The notes: generated by a model not told the origin, from the sequence alone. Positions 15,198 to 23,478 are shown, numbered from the stretch's first letter. The stretch: 31,137 bases of DNA from CAZKMM01 sp964553915 (GCA_964553915.1 CAZKMM010000015.1:1-31137), one strand, 5' to 3'. Translations and numbers: made by a program.

Positions 15198-15743
15198 ATG
15201 AACGAGGCTCGGGAATTAAAATTTCTTTGCGATGAACAGCTGGGGAAACTGGCTCGCTGGTTAAGAATTTTGGGGCAGGATGTGGTTTATAAAAATAAAT
15301 TTTCTGATTCCGAGATGATTGAGCGGGCAAAGAAAGAATCCCGGCTAATTCTTACCCGAGACCATAACCTGGCAGAAAGACTTTTTCAGGAGGGAGTAAG
15401 GTATTATTTAGTGGAGGAGAACTATCCTGCTCACCAGCTTCGGGAGGTGGTGGAGCGGTTTCAAAACCAGATTCGTCTGCGGGTATTCAGCAGGTGTGTG
15501 GAGTGTAATCTCCCCTTGCGAGATATAGAAAAAGCCGAGGTTGCAGACCGGGTTCCTCCTTTTGTCTTTCAAACTCAGGAAGTATTCCGCCGTTGTCCGG
15601 GCTGTGGCAAGATTTTCTGGTCTGCCACTCATCGCCAGCAGGTTGACCTCCAGTTAAGAGATATTTTGGGGGATTTATATGACCGGCTTCGGGAAGAAGT
15701 CTGGGAATCCCCTCCCCAAACAAGGGAGAAAAGCATTGGCTAA
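15198..15743 (+). CDS. Mut7-C RNase domain protein with zinc ribbon
   Basis: A protein of 181 residues. Residues about 7-100 match the Mut7-C (PF01927) PIN-like nuclease domain: KFLCDEQLGKLARWLRILGQDVVY, SEMIERAKKESRLILTRDHNLA. The acidic residues expected for metal binding are present (Asp in CDEQLG, Glu in SEMIERA, Asp in TRDHNLA). Two CxxC pairs (CVECNLPL and CPGCGKIFW) form a zinc ribbon at about 100-140. Such proteins are predicted RNases, with little experimental work. ATG 15198 is set by the leaderless promoter. The end overlaps the GGDEF gene's TTG start by 8 bases. It is divergent from the tRNA operon, with no evident link beyond position. Confidence 0.85.
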   Translation: MNEARELKFLCDEQLGKLARWLRILGQDVVYKNKFSDSEMIERAKKESRLILTRDHNLAERLFQEGVRYYLVEENYPAHQLREVVERFQNQIRLRVFSRCVECNLPLRDIEKAEVADRVPPFVFQTQEVFRRCPGCGKIFWSATHRQQVDLQLRDILGDLYDRLREEVWESPPQTREKSIG

Positions 15744-16764
15744 AAGACCCGATAGGGACTTTTTAATTCTCCGGGAAGTAGGTAAGGCACTAACTTCCAC
15801 TTTGGAATTAAAACAGGTTCTTAAGAAGATTATGGAGATAATTGCCGGGATTTTTAAACCTAAAAACTGGTCGCTTTTACTTTTAGATTATGAGAAAAAA
15901 GAGCTTTATTTTGAAATCGCAGTAGGAGAAGGGGCAGAGGAGCTGAAAGGAATTCGGCTTAAAGTTGATGAAGGGATTGCTGGTTATGTGGTAAGGACTC
16001 GGCAGAGTTTGGTGGTAGAAAATGCCTATCAAGACCCCAGATTTGCTCGCTGGATTGATGAAAAAACCGGATTTCAAGCAGGGGCAATTATTTGTGTGCC
16101 TTTAGTTTATAAAGAAAAGATTCTGGGCGTGATTGAATTATTTGAGGAGACGGGTAAAAAGTTTTCCAGCTGGGAGCTGGAGATTTTAGAAGCACTGGCA
16201 GATTTTATTGCGGTAGCAATTGAGAATGCCCGGATTGTCGCGAAAATCAAGCGATATAACATCATAGATGATATTACTGGTTTGTATAATTCCCGATATC
16301 TCCATCCCCTCCTGGAAATGGAGATTTCTCGCTCTCAAAGGCATAATCAACCTTTTGCTTTAATTTTTGCCGACCTGGATTATTTCAAATTGGTCAATGA
16401 CCGATACGGTCATCTGGCAGGCTCTAGAATTTTAAAAGAGGTGGGCAAGTTATTTCGTTCCAATCTCAGAAGAGTGAGCTGGGTGTTGAGATATGGCGGA
16501 GATGAGTTCATATTTATTCTCCCCGGAACTGACCGCCAGGAAGCAATTCTGGTTTGCAGAAGGCTTCGCCGAGTGCTGAACAATGCCTGTTTTTTAGAAG
16601 CTGAAGGCAAAGAGATAAAGTTAACCGCCAGCTTCGGAATTGCCCTGTTTCCTGAAAATGGAGACGAAAAAGAAACAATTATTAAACAAGCAGACCAGGC
16701 AATGTATCTGGTGAAAAATACCGGAAGAGATGGCATCGCACTTGCTGGTAGGGGAAGAATTTAA
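15736..16764 (+). CDS. GAF-GGDEF diguanylate cyclase
   Basis: A protein of 342 residues. I choose TTG 15736 because GGAG lies exactly 7 bases upstream, as in nadK. An ATG at 15679 would add 19 residues and overlap the previous gene by 65 bases with no Shine-Dalgarno. A GAF domain covers about 8-165 (LTSTLELKQVLKKIMEI, GIAGYVVRTRQSLVVENAYQ, ICVPLVYKEKILGVIEL). A GGDEF domain follows at about 170-335 with DDITGLYNSRYL, FADLDYFKLVNDRYGH and RYGGDEFIFILPG (GGDEF at 254-258), so it should synthesise cyclic di-GMP from GTP. The product-inhibition I-site RxxD is replaced by RRVS. It has no transmembrane helix and is cytosolic. The GAF ligand is unknown. Confidence 0.92.
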   Translation: MAKRPDRDFLILREVGKALTSTLELKQVLKKIMEIIAGIFKPKNWSLLLLDYEKKELYFEIAVGEGAEELKGIRLKVDEGIAGYVVRTRQSLVVENAYQDPRFARWIDEKTGFQAGAIICVPLVYKEKILGVIELFEETGKKFSSWELEILEALADFIAVAIENARIVAKIKRYNIIDDITGLYNSRYLHPLLEMEISRSQRHNQPFALIFADLDYFKLVNDRYGHLAGSRILKEVGKLFRSNLRRVSWVLRYGGDEFIFILPGTDRQEAILVCRRLRRVLNNACFLEAEGKEIKLTASFGIALFPENGDEKETIIKQADQAMYLVKNTGRDGIALAGRGRI

Positions 16765-16812
16765 GCTCAATTATCCTTTAGCCAAAAAACTTTCATTTCC
16801 TCTGAAAAAAAT

Positions 16813-16840
16813 TTGACAATTTAAAATTCCTGGCTAGCTT
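16813..16840 (+). promoter_or_regulatory. Possible promoter of the SprT/YgjP-like gene
   Basis: Perfect TTGACA (16813-16818), a 16-base spacer and a weaker TAGCTT (16835-16840). It sits in the 104-base gap after the GGDEF gene and would give a leader of about 22 bases ending in GAGAG before ATG 16869. Confidence 0.45.
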
Positions 16841-16868
16841 GATTTAAAAAAGTTTTTGAGAGCATCTG

Positions 16869-17609
16869 ATGTCCAAGAAAAAGAACTCAAAATCCAAAGT
16901 TCAGCTTTATCTTTTCCCGGAATCCGAGCTGGTTCGTCTGAAAAAACGCAGAATTATCAAGATGTTAGAAGCTGAGCTTTCCCGTCCGGTGGAGCTTTTG
17001 CTCACAAATAACCGCTCGGTGGTTTTGAGTTCCCGCCGAAGCAGAAAGGGCATAGAAATCCGCCTGCATCAGGTATTTCTCCAGGCAGACCGCAGGGTGA
17101 TTCTGGCGGTAGCGGATTTAATTAAAAAAGGCTCTCAGCCTGCCCGGGAGATAATTGACCAGTATATCAGGAAGCATCAACGAAAGATTCAGAGTAAAAA
17201 GAAGCGAAAAACCCTGATTCTAAGAACTCAGGGAAAGGTTTATGATTTAGCTAAAATTTTGAAAAGATTGGAAGAAAAATACCATCTTCCCACCCGGGGA
17301 ATTAAGATTACCTGGTCAAATGCCCGGCTCCGCCCCGGGCAAGGTTCAATTCGGCTGGGAAGTTATAATCACGACCAGCGTTTGATTCGAGTTCATCCGG
17401 CTTTAGATGATATTCGGGTTCCCAGATATTTTGTGGAATATATTGTTTACCACGAGCTTCTTCACGCTTTAATTCCTCCGGTGAGCCGGAACGGAAGAAG
17501 AAATTTTCACCCGGCAAAATTTCGGGAGCTGGAGAAGAAATTTACTTATTATCAGCAGGCACGGGAATTTGAGAAATATATCACCAGGCACTGGTTAAGG
17601 GCAGACTAG
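16869..17609 (+). CDS. SprT/YgjP-like zinc metallopeptidase
   Basis: A protein of 246 residues. The C-terminal half carries the zincin motif HELLH (His195-Glu196-His199) in YIVYHELLHALIPP, with a third ligand candidate at His214 in RRNFHPAKFRELEKKF, the arrangement of SprT/YgjP (DUF45) peptidases. Upstream beta strands (KITWSNARLRPGQGSIRLGSY, RLIRVHPALD) fit the same fold. The first about 110 residues are strongly basic and helical, with a Lys/Arg-rich linker (QRKIQSKKKRKT), and may bind nucleic acid or another partner. There is no signal peptide, so it is cytosolic. The Shine-Dalgarno is weak (GAGAG). Its stop is 3 bases from the stop of the convergent nitroreductase gene. The substrate is unknown. 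Confidence 0.85.
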   Translation: MSKKKNSKSKVQLYLFPESELVRLKKRRIIKMLEAELSRPVELLLTNNRSVVLSSRRSRKGIEIRLHQVFLQADRRVILAVADLIKKGSQPAREIIDQYIRKHQRKIQSKKKRKTLILRTQGKVYDLAKILKRLEEKYHLPTRGIKITWSNARLRPGQGSIRLGSYNHDQRLIRVHPALDDIRVPRYFVEYIVYHELLHALIPPVSRNGRRNFHPAKFRELEKKFTYYQQAREFEKYITRHWLRAD

Positions 17610-17612
17610 CCT

Positions 17613-18272
17613 TTATTTTTTACCCACAGGAACCATCAGCAAAGGCTTTTGGCTCGGAGAAAGCTTTAAGAGTTTAGAAAGCCGGTTTTCCCAGAAAGCT
17701 CCCACTGCACAGCTTCCCATCCCTAAAGCCACTGCCTGAAGCATCAAATTCTCACTTGCCATTCCTGCTTCCAGATGAATATAAAGCCAGGCACGCTCCC
17801 GATAGCGAGCCCACATCTGGGCAGACTCAGCGGTAAAGATAAAAATCACCGGTGCCCGGGCCATCCAGATTTGACTAAAAGCAATCTGAGCCAGCTGATT
17901 CTGAAAATCTCCAGAAATAAGTCTTTTTAAAGTGTTTGTTTCAGGAAGATAAAGATAAATTCCCTCATCAAGCCCTTCAATCCCGCCTTTTTTCACCGAA
18001 ACATAAAGACCAAGCGGATATATTGCTCCTGCACTGGGAGCAGAGCGCTTTTTAGTTTTTTGCTCAGTTATCCCCTGGGCACTCCAGAGAAGCTGGGAAA
18101 GTTCAGATAAGCTCAGAGCCCGGGGAGAATAGCTCCGGACACTTCTCCGGGCAGAAATTACCTGATTTATCCCCAGCCCATCACTGGTTTTTGGAGAAGG
18201 CAGAGTTATTTCTGAAGCCCGGGCAGAAAAAAGAAAGAAAAGCCCCAGAAAACCTGCTAGTGCTCTTCTCAT
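17613..18272 (-). CDS. Exported SagB-type nitroreductase family protein
   Basis: A protein of 219 residues. Residues 1-19 look like a signal peptide (MRRALAGFLGLFFLFSARAS). The rest is a nitroreductase/FMN oxidoreductase of the SagB/ThcOx branch: RRSVRSYSPRALSLSELSQLLWSAQG, RSAPSAGAIYPLGLYV, HLEAGMASENLMLQAVALGMGSCAVGAF. The FMN-contacting Arg-Arg-Ser and SAGAxYP motifs are intact. Family members are usually cytosolic flavoproteins, so an exported form is odd. The RR at positions 2-3 does not make a Tat consensus. ATG 18272 has AAAGGAGG upstream. It stands alone on its strand, divergent from mutS2. No cyclodehydratase or peptide precursor lies nearby, so a SagB peptide-oxidase role is not supported. 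Confidence 0.87.
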   Translation of the reverse strand: MRRALAGFLGLFFLFSARASEITLPSPKTSDGLGINQVISARRSVRSYSPRALSLSELSQLLWSAQGITEQKTKKRSAPSAGAIYPLGLYVSVKKGGIEGLDEGIYLYLPETNTLKRLISGDFQNQLAQIAFSQIWMARAPVIFIFTAESAQMWARYRERAWLYIHLEAGMASENLMLQAVALGMGSCAVGAFWENRLSKLLKLSPSQKPLLMVPVGKK

Positions 18273-18287
18273 CTTCTTCCTCCTTTC

Positions 18288-18316
18288 TTGAAGAAATGAA
18301 AGAAAATGTTGAGAAT
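18288..18316 (+). promoter_or_regulatory. Possible leaderless promoter of mutS2
   Basis: TTGAAG (18288-18293), a 17-base spacer and GAGAAT (18311-18316), each matching 4 of 6 consensus bases, then 8 bases to ATG 18325. No Shine-Dalgarno is visible. This is the weakest member of the leaderless set. Confidence 0.35.
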
Positions 18317-18342
18317 ATAAATGAATGAAAATCCCGGATAAA
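18314..18342 (-). promoter_or_regulatory. Possible promoter of the nitroreductase gene
   Basis: On the minus strand TATATT (18319-18314), with a weak TTTATC (18342-18337) 17 bases upstream inside the first codons of mutS2. The leader would hold AAAGGAGG. Confidence 0.35.
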
Positions 18343-20718
18343 TCCGAGCTTTTAGCTCGCTCAATAGAAAGGCTGGAATTCCCAGAACTATTAAAATATC
18401 TTTCCCAGCTATGCGGGAGTGAGCCGGGGAAAAATCTTGCTTTATCTTTAAAGCCGGAAGCAAGCCTTTCAGAGATAAAAAGAGAATATGAGCTTCTTTC
18501 CCAGATGCTTTCCCTTCTGGATACAATTGCTCCCCTGCCTCTGGGATATTTTACCGATTTATTTCCGGTTTTGGAATCCGCCCGGCTGGGAAAAACTCTT
18601 TCTGGAAAGGAGCTCCGGGAGATACTTAATTTTTTAAATCAGGCTGGTCAGGTTCGTGGTTTTTTTAAAGGGGAGGCAAAGCGGTTTCAAGCACTGGTTG
18701 AGCTGGCAAAGGGGATTGCAGATTTTCGCTGGTTAAGGGACTCCCTTGAAAAAGCTATAGATGAGCAGGGAGAAGTAAAGCCAGAGGCAAGCTCCAGATT
18801 AGCGAGCTTAACCTCTGAGCTTGCTTCATCCCGGAGAGAAATTCAAAAGACGCTTGATGCTCTGCTTTGTTCCGCACAATATAAATCTATTTTTCAGGAC
18901 ACTTTTTATACTGAGCGGGAAGGAAGATTTGTCCTGCCGGTAAAAGCTCAGGAGCAGGGGAAATTTCCCGGCCTGGTTCACGATACCTCTTCCAGCGGAG
19001 CCACCGTTTATATGGAGCCATTGGAGCTGGTGCCTTTGAATAATCGCCTTCGGATGCTGGCTCGGGAGATAGAAGCAGAAAAATTGAGAATTTTAAAGGA
19101 GCTGAGCCAGAAAATAGCTGGCTCATCCGAGCAGTTGATTTCTGCTCTGGATTCCCTGGTAAAGCTGGATTTGATTCAGGCAAAAGCAGAGCTGGCAATC
19201 AGGTTAAAAGCGGTGGTGCCAGAGGTGGTTGAGGAGCCGATTTTAGAGCTTTATCAGATTCAGCATCCTCTCCTGGTTTTAGAAGGCAAGGAAGCGATAG
19301 CCAATGATTTGGTTCTTGAGCCAGAGGTTCGGGTGCTGGTCATTTCCGGACCAAACACCGGTGGTAAGACCGTGTTTTTAAAGACCATTGGACTTTTGGT
19401 TTTGATGGTAAGAGCCGGTTTGGCAATTCCTGTCCATCCGGACAGCAGGCTGGGATTTTTTCCCGAGGTATATGCTTTATTTGGAGATGAACAGAGCCTG
19501 AGCGCTGACCTCTCCAGTTATTCCGCTCATCTGGCTTCCCTGCTCGGATTTTTGAAATCCGCCCGGCAAAATTCCCTGGTATTGATTGATGAGATTCTTG
19601 CCTCTACAGACCCGGAGGAAGCCTCAGCACTGGCTCTGGTGCTTCTTCGCCAGTTTCGGGAGCGGAACTGCCTGACCTTTACGGTTACCCATTTTTCCCG
19701 TTTGAAATTACTTGCGGAAACCGAGCCCGGCTTTAAAAATGCCAGCTTTGAATTTGACCAGAAAACCCTTTCCCCAACTTATAAAATCAATATTGGAATT
19801 CCGGGTCCCAGCTATGGGATTTTTATGGCAAAGAAGCTTGGTTTGGAATCCGAGCTGGTCCAGAAGGCTCAGGAATTTTTGGAACCAGAAAGTAGAAATT
19901 TTCAAAATTTAATTGCCCGGCTGAACCAAAAAGCTTTTGAATTAGAGCAAAAAACTCTCCAGCTCAAAGAAAAAGAGAACCAGCTTCAGGCTCTGGAGAA
20001 AAAACTTAAACAGGAAAAAGAATCACTGGCAGAAAAGGAAACCCAGCTAAAGCAGGAGTTTCGCAAGAAACTGGAGTCAGAGCTAAAAATTGCCCGGCAG
20101 GAACTTAACCAGTTAATGGAGCAGGCAAAAAAAGAATCAAGTCGGGAAAGCATTCGTCGGGCAGAGAAGAAAATTAGCCAGTTAAAAAGAGAGCTTGAAG
20201 AACATTATCCCCATCCTCTACCTAAAGAGGCAAGCTTTTCTTCCCTGAACCCCGGGGATTGGGTCTGGGTAAAAAGACTCAATGCCCGGGCAAAATTACT
20301 GGAGCTGGATGGAGAGCAGGCTTTGCTTGCTCTGGGCACTTTCCGAATTCGGGAGAATATCAGGGAGCTGGTGAAATTAAAAATTGATGCCCTTGATTCT
20401 TCTAAATTCTCAGCTCCAGAGCCAGAAAGTTCTGAGCCGATTTATATTCCTCCCTCCCCCTCAAATACCCTTGACCTTCGGGGAAAAAGAGTGGATGAGG
20501 CAGAGATTGAGCTGGTTCAGTATCTTGACCGCTCCTTGCGGGAAGGAAAGCCAATGGTTTATATTATTCACGGGCACGGAACCGGCGCCCTGAAAAAAAT
20601 GGTTCGGGATTATTTAAAAGATTCTCCTTATGCCCGGGAATTTCGTCCCGGACAGGATTATGAAGGAGGAGATGGGGTAACCGTGGTATTTTTAGAGCCA
20701 GAAAGGAGCAGAGGATGA
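18325..20718 (+). CDS. mutS2: Endonuclease MutS2
   Basis: A protein of 797 residues, normal for MutS2, an ATPase/endonuclease linked to suppressing recombination and to rescuing collided ribosomes. The core and clamp region is about 1-320, including FVLPVKAQEQGKFPGLVHDTSSSGATVYMEP (read in pieces). The ATPase has Walker A GPNTGGKT (342-349) and a Walker B region LVLIDEILASTDPEEASALA, where the usual DELGAGTDP is altered. A long Gln/Lys/Glu coiled coil follows (about 515-630), then a KOW-like segment (GDWVWVKRLN). The C-terminal Smr nuclease domain (about 713-793) has LDLRGKRVDEAE and HGHGTGALKKMVRDYL. The stop overlaps the next gene by ATGA. Confidence 0.96.
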   Translation: MKIPDKSELLARSIERLEFPELLKYLSQLCGSEPGKNLALSLKPEASLSEIKREYELLSQMLSLLDTIAPLPLGYFTDLFPVLESARLGKTLSGKELREILNFLNQAGQVRGFFKGEAKRFQALVELAKGIADFRWLRDSLEKAIDEQGEVKPEASSRLASLTSELASSRREIQKTLDALLCSAQYKSIFQDTFYTEREGRFVLPVKAQEQGKFPGLVHDTSSSGATVYMEPLELVPLNNRLRMLAREIEAEKLRILKELSQKIAGSSEQLISALDSLVKLDLIQAKAELAIRLKAVVPEVVEEPILELYQIQHPLLVLEGKEAIANDLVLEPEVRVLVISGPNTGGKTVFLKTIGLLVLMVRAGLAIPVHPDSRLGFFPEVYALFGDEQSLSADLSSYSAHLASLLGFLKSARQNSLVLIDEILASTDPEEASALALVLLRQFRERNCLTFTVTHFSRLKLLAETEPGFKNASFEFDQKTLSPTYKINIGIPGPSYGIFMAKKLGLESELVQKAQEFLEPESRNFQNLIARLNQKAFELEQKTLQLKEKENQLQALEKKLKQEKESLAEKETQLKQEFRKKLESELKIARQELNQLMEQAKKESSRESIRRAEKKISQLKRELEEHYPHPLPKEASFSSLNPGDWVWVKRLNARAKLLELDGEQALLALGTFRIRENIRELVKLKIDALDSSKFSAPEPESSEPIYIPPSPSNTLDLRGKRVDEAEIELVQYLDRSLREGKPMVYIIHGHGTGALKKMVRDYLKDSPYAREFRPGQDYEGGDGVTVVFLEPERSRG

Positions 20719-21917
20719 AAAAAATAATTTTAATTTCAATGCTAATGCTTCTCGGACTTCCGCTTTCTGCCCGGGAGCTGGGAAGAATTCGGGTTTTAAC
20801 CTATAACATCTGGGGAGTGTTCGTTGCTCCGAATCGCAAGGCAAGGGCAGAGCAGATTGGCAAAGAGATTGCCAGATTAAATCCGGATATTATCGGTTTT
20901 CAGGAGGCGTTTAATAAAGAGCACCGGCAGTTGATTCTGGAGGGCTTGGAGGCATCTGGCTGGGGCAAGCCATATCAGGTTTATTTTAAAAAATGGTATG
21001 GCACCGGGGTCTGGATGGTAAGCAGATACCCGATTGAGGAGAAGAAAATTTATCATTATCCGGTAAATGGCTATCCGCTCAATTCAGATTTTTATGCCCG
21101 AAAAGGGGTAGGATATATTCGGGTCAGAACTCCCTGGGGACCCCTGGATTTTTTCAATACCCATCTCATTGCCCGCTATCGCCCGGAGTATATCAATGGC
21201 AAGCTGATTGAGGAAGACCGCTTAAAAACTGACCGGCTCCTGCAGGCAGAGGCGATTTCCCGATTTATCCAGTCTGTTAATCAGGCGAGTGGAGTCCGGT
21301 CTCTGGTTGCGGTGGGGGATTTTAATTCTCCCCCGATTCTTTTGGAGTATCAGCTTCTGGTTCGGCTTTCTGGATTAAGGAATGTGGTGGATGAGGTGGG
21401 GTTAAAGGATTGCCCGGCTTCAAAAAAAATCTGTCAGCCCGAGCTGAGAATAGACCATATTTTTTATCAGAATTATTCTGCCTCTGAAGGATTTTATCTA
21501 AAGCCTCTCTGGGCAAAGGTGGTTTTGAACCAGCCAGTAAAAACCAGAAAAGGAAAAATGCTTTTAAGCGACCATAAGGGGCTGATGGTGGAGTTTTTGG
21601 TTTTAAGGGTTGATGACCCCGGGACAAAACCAGGAGATAGAAATCAGGCAGAGATTCTCCTTCTGGAAAAAGAGAAAAAGCCAGATTTAGCTATGATAGA
21701 AAAGGAGCTGAATTCTGGATGGGCATATCCTCAGGAGCTTGACTGGAAACTCTTTTGCCTTTTGACCCTTGAAAAACTCAACCACAACCAAGCCCGCTGG
21801 AATAAAATTCCCAGCAGTTGTGCGAAAATTCTCACCAGCCCAGCAAAGAAAGAAAAATTAAATAAGCAAGACATCAGGAGATTTAAGAAGGCTTTAAAAA
21901 TTCTTCATAAGGGCTGA
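20715..21917 (+). CDS. Secreted endonuclease/exonuclease/phosphatase-fold hydrolase
   Basis: A protein of 400 residues. Residues 1-19 are a signal peptide (MKKIILISMLMLLGLPLSAR). The EEP fold follows with its catalytic set: Asn31 (LTYNIWG), Glu64 (GFQEAFN), NTHLIARY, VAVGDFNSPP, RIDHIF and SDHKG (Asp286-His287). The overall pattern, with YN, QE and FFNTHL, is closest to neutral sphingomyelinase-like or phospholipase-type members rather than ExoIII, but the substrate is not determined. About 100 residues after the fold form an extra Lys-rich helical tail (from about 300) that I do not recognise. The ATG overlaps the mutS2 stop, with AGGAG upstream. The end lies 3 bases from the convergent lpxB stop. 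Confidence 0.85.
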   Translation: MKKIILISMLMLLGLPLSARELGRIRVLTYNIWGVFVAPNRKARAEQIGKEIARLNPDIIGFQEAFNKEHRQLILEGLEASGWGKPYQVYFKKWYGTGVWMVSRYPIEEKKIYHYPVNGYPLNSDFYARKGVGYIRVRTPWGPLDFFNTHLIARYRPEYINGKLIEEDRLKTDRLLQAEAISRFIQSVNQASGVRSLVAVGDFNSPPILLEYQLLVRLSGLRNVVDEVGLKDCPASKKICQPELRIDHIFYQNYSASEGFYLKPLWAKVVLNQPVKTRKGKMLLSDHKGLMVEFLVLRVDDPGTKPGDRNQAEILLLEKEKKPDLAMIEKELNSGWAYPQELDWKLFCLLTLEKLNHNQARWNKIPSSCAKILTSPAKKEKLNKQDIRRFKKALKILHKG

Positions 21918-21920
21918 GTT

Positions 21921-23060
21921 TTAATGGGAAAGCAGGGAAAGAATTTGCTCTGCCACCTCCTGGCTGGCTTTTTTTTCTCCCAGTTTGTTTTGGATTTGTT
22001 CCAGCTCCTTTTTTGCTTGCTCCCTCTGCTCCGAAGAGAGGAGAAAGCGAGACAGCTCCTGATATATCCGCCTGGAATTAACTGCTCCCATTACCAGCTC
22101 CACCGCTATCTCTTTTCCCGCAATTAGATTGGGAAGTCCGTAAAAAGGAGTATGAACCAGGGGGCGAACCAGAAGATAATTAAGCCAGCTGGTTCGGGCA
22201 AGAATCACCATTGGCACCCCTGCCAGAGCGGTTTCTAAAGTAGCGGTGCCAGAGCCAACCAGAGCCAGGTCTGAGGCAAAAAGCAAATCATAAACCTCGC
22301 CAGAAATTATTTCTAATATTTCCGGATAATGGCTTAAATATTTTTCTAAAAATTCCTGCTCAAGAGTGGGAGCACGGGCAAGAATAATTTTAATTCCAAA
22401 TTCTTTTTTTAATCTTTCCAGAGCCGGCAGGGAGCGAGGAAGATAAAGCCTGAGTTCTTCTTTTCTACTTCCGGGAAGAAAAGCGAGAAGAATTTGCTTT
22501 GTGCCTACTTGAAATTTTTTTCTCAGCTCCTCCCTGCTCTGGCTGGGATGAATTCGCTCCAGCAGGGGATGACCAACAAACTTTACCGGCACCCCGGCTG
22601 ATTGATAAAATTCCACTTCAAAAGGAAAGATTACCAGCATCAGGTCAATATACTTTTTCACCGCTCTCACCCGCCATCTTCTCCAAGCCCAGATCTGTGG
22701 GCTGATGTAATAAACAATTTTTTGGCTGGGATTTATTTCTTTGATTTTTTTTGCCAGGCTCAGGTTGAAATCTGGCAGGTCCAAAAGCAGAACCAGGTCA
22801 GGTTTTTCCTTTTCAATACTTTCCAGAAGCTGTTTTCGGGCATCAAGAAAATATTTCAGTTTGGGCAAAACTTCCCAGACCCCCACCACCCCGATGCTGG
22901 AAAAATCAAACCAGATTCTTGCTCCAGCTTCTTTTAAATGCTTTCCTCCCACACCGTAAACATCAATCTCTGGCTCCTGATTTTTAAGTCGTTTGACCAC
23001 TGCTGAGGCGTGAAGGTCAGCAGAAGCTTCTCCGGCTACCACAAGAATTTTTCCGCTCAT
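21921..23060 (-). CDS. lpxB: Lipid-A-disaccharide synthase
   Basis: A protein of 379 residues that joins UDP-diacylglucosamine and lipid X to form the lipid A disaccharide, on the cytosolic face of the inner membrane. It has LVVAGEASADLHASAVV, YGVGGKHLKEAG, SSIGVVGVWEVLPKL, YYISPQIWAWRRWRVR, FVGHPLLE, FLPGSRKEEL and the GSGTATLETALAGVPMVI block, all typical of LpxB. It is strong evidence for a lipopolysaccharide-bearing diderm. ATG 23060 lies three bases after the preceding stop with no Shine-Dalgarno, so translation probably depends on reinitiation. No other lpx genes are in the window. Confidence 0.96.
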   Translation of the reverse strand: MSGKILVVAGEASADLHASAVVKRLKNQEPEIDVYGVGGKHLKEAGARIWFDFSSIGVVGVWEVLPKLKYFLDARKQLLESIEKEKPDLVLLLDLPDFNLSLAKKIKEINPSQKIVYYISPQIWAWRRWRVRAVKKYIDLMLVIFPFEVEFYQSAGVPVKFVGHPLLERIHPSQSREELRKKFQVGTKQILLAFLPGSRKEELRLYLPRSLPALERLKKEFGIKIILARAPTLEQEFLEKYLSHYPEILEIISGEVYDLLFASDLALVGSGTATLETALAGVPMVILARTSWLNYLLVRPLVHTPFYGLPNLIAGKEIAVELVMGAVNSRRIYQELSRFLLSSEQREQAKKELEQIQNKLGEKKASQEVAEQILSLLSH

Positions 23061-23063
23061 TGT

Positions 23064-23471
23064 TTAAAAGGGCGGAGCAGATAAATACCACATTCCATTG
23101 ACCAGCTTCCAGGTCTGGGTAAGAATTTCCTCCTGATTTTTTAGCGAGTTGAGCAAATAATAATTTCTCCGAATTTGAACCTGTGCCTGATAGCCTCCCT
23201 CTTCCAGCTTCAAAGAAATAATCTGAAAATCAGAAATGTTGAGTTTATCTTTAATTGATTGAATGAAGCGGTCAAAATCCGGATAAAGTTCGGGAAGAAC
23301 ATACTGCCGGGCACTCTCATAATTCCGCCAGCGAAGAGCACTGTGATACCGCTCAACTATCTCCTGGGGAGGGATATAGCCCGGCTTTAAATGAGGAGCC
23401 CTGGCACAGGATACAATAAAAACAAAAGATTTGAGCATAATGAGTAAAAGAAAAATTCTTAACCACTTCAT
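23064..23471 (-). CDS. Small putative lipoprotein, NTF2-like
   Basis: A protein of 135 residues. Residues 1-21 are a lipoprotein signal peptide with lipobox IVSC (Cys22). The mature part (YIPPQEIVERYHSALRWRNYESARQY, IISLKLEEGGYQAQVQIRRNYYLL, QTWKLVNGMWYLSAPPF) has the helix-then-sheet layout and final W-x-L-x-x-G-x-W-Y-L strand of SnoaL/NTF2-like domains. The residues give no catalytic clue. ATG 23471 has no Shine-Dalgarno but a promoter whose -10 is 7 bases upstream. It is first gene of an operon with lpxB, so a role in the outer envelope is possible but unproven. Confidence 0.8.
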   Translation of the reverse strand: MKWLRIFLLLIMLKSFVFIVSCARAPHLKPGYIPPQEIVERYHSALRWRNYESARQYVLPELYPDFDRFIQSIKDKLNISDFQIISLKLEEGGYQAQVQIRRNYYLLNSLKNQEEILTQTWKLVNGMWYLSAPPF

Positions 23472-23478
23472 TTTTCTA

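Noticed and set aside
15679..15735. ATG 15679 as start of the GAF-GGDEF gene
   Set aside because: It would overlap the Mut7-C gene by 65 bases and has no Shine-Dalgarno. TTG 15736 has GGAG at 7 bases and a short coupling overlap.
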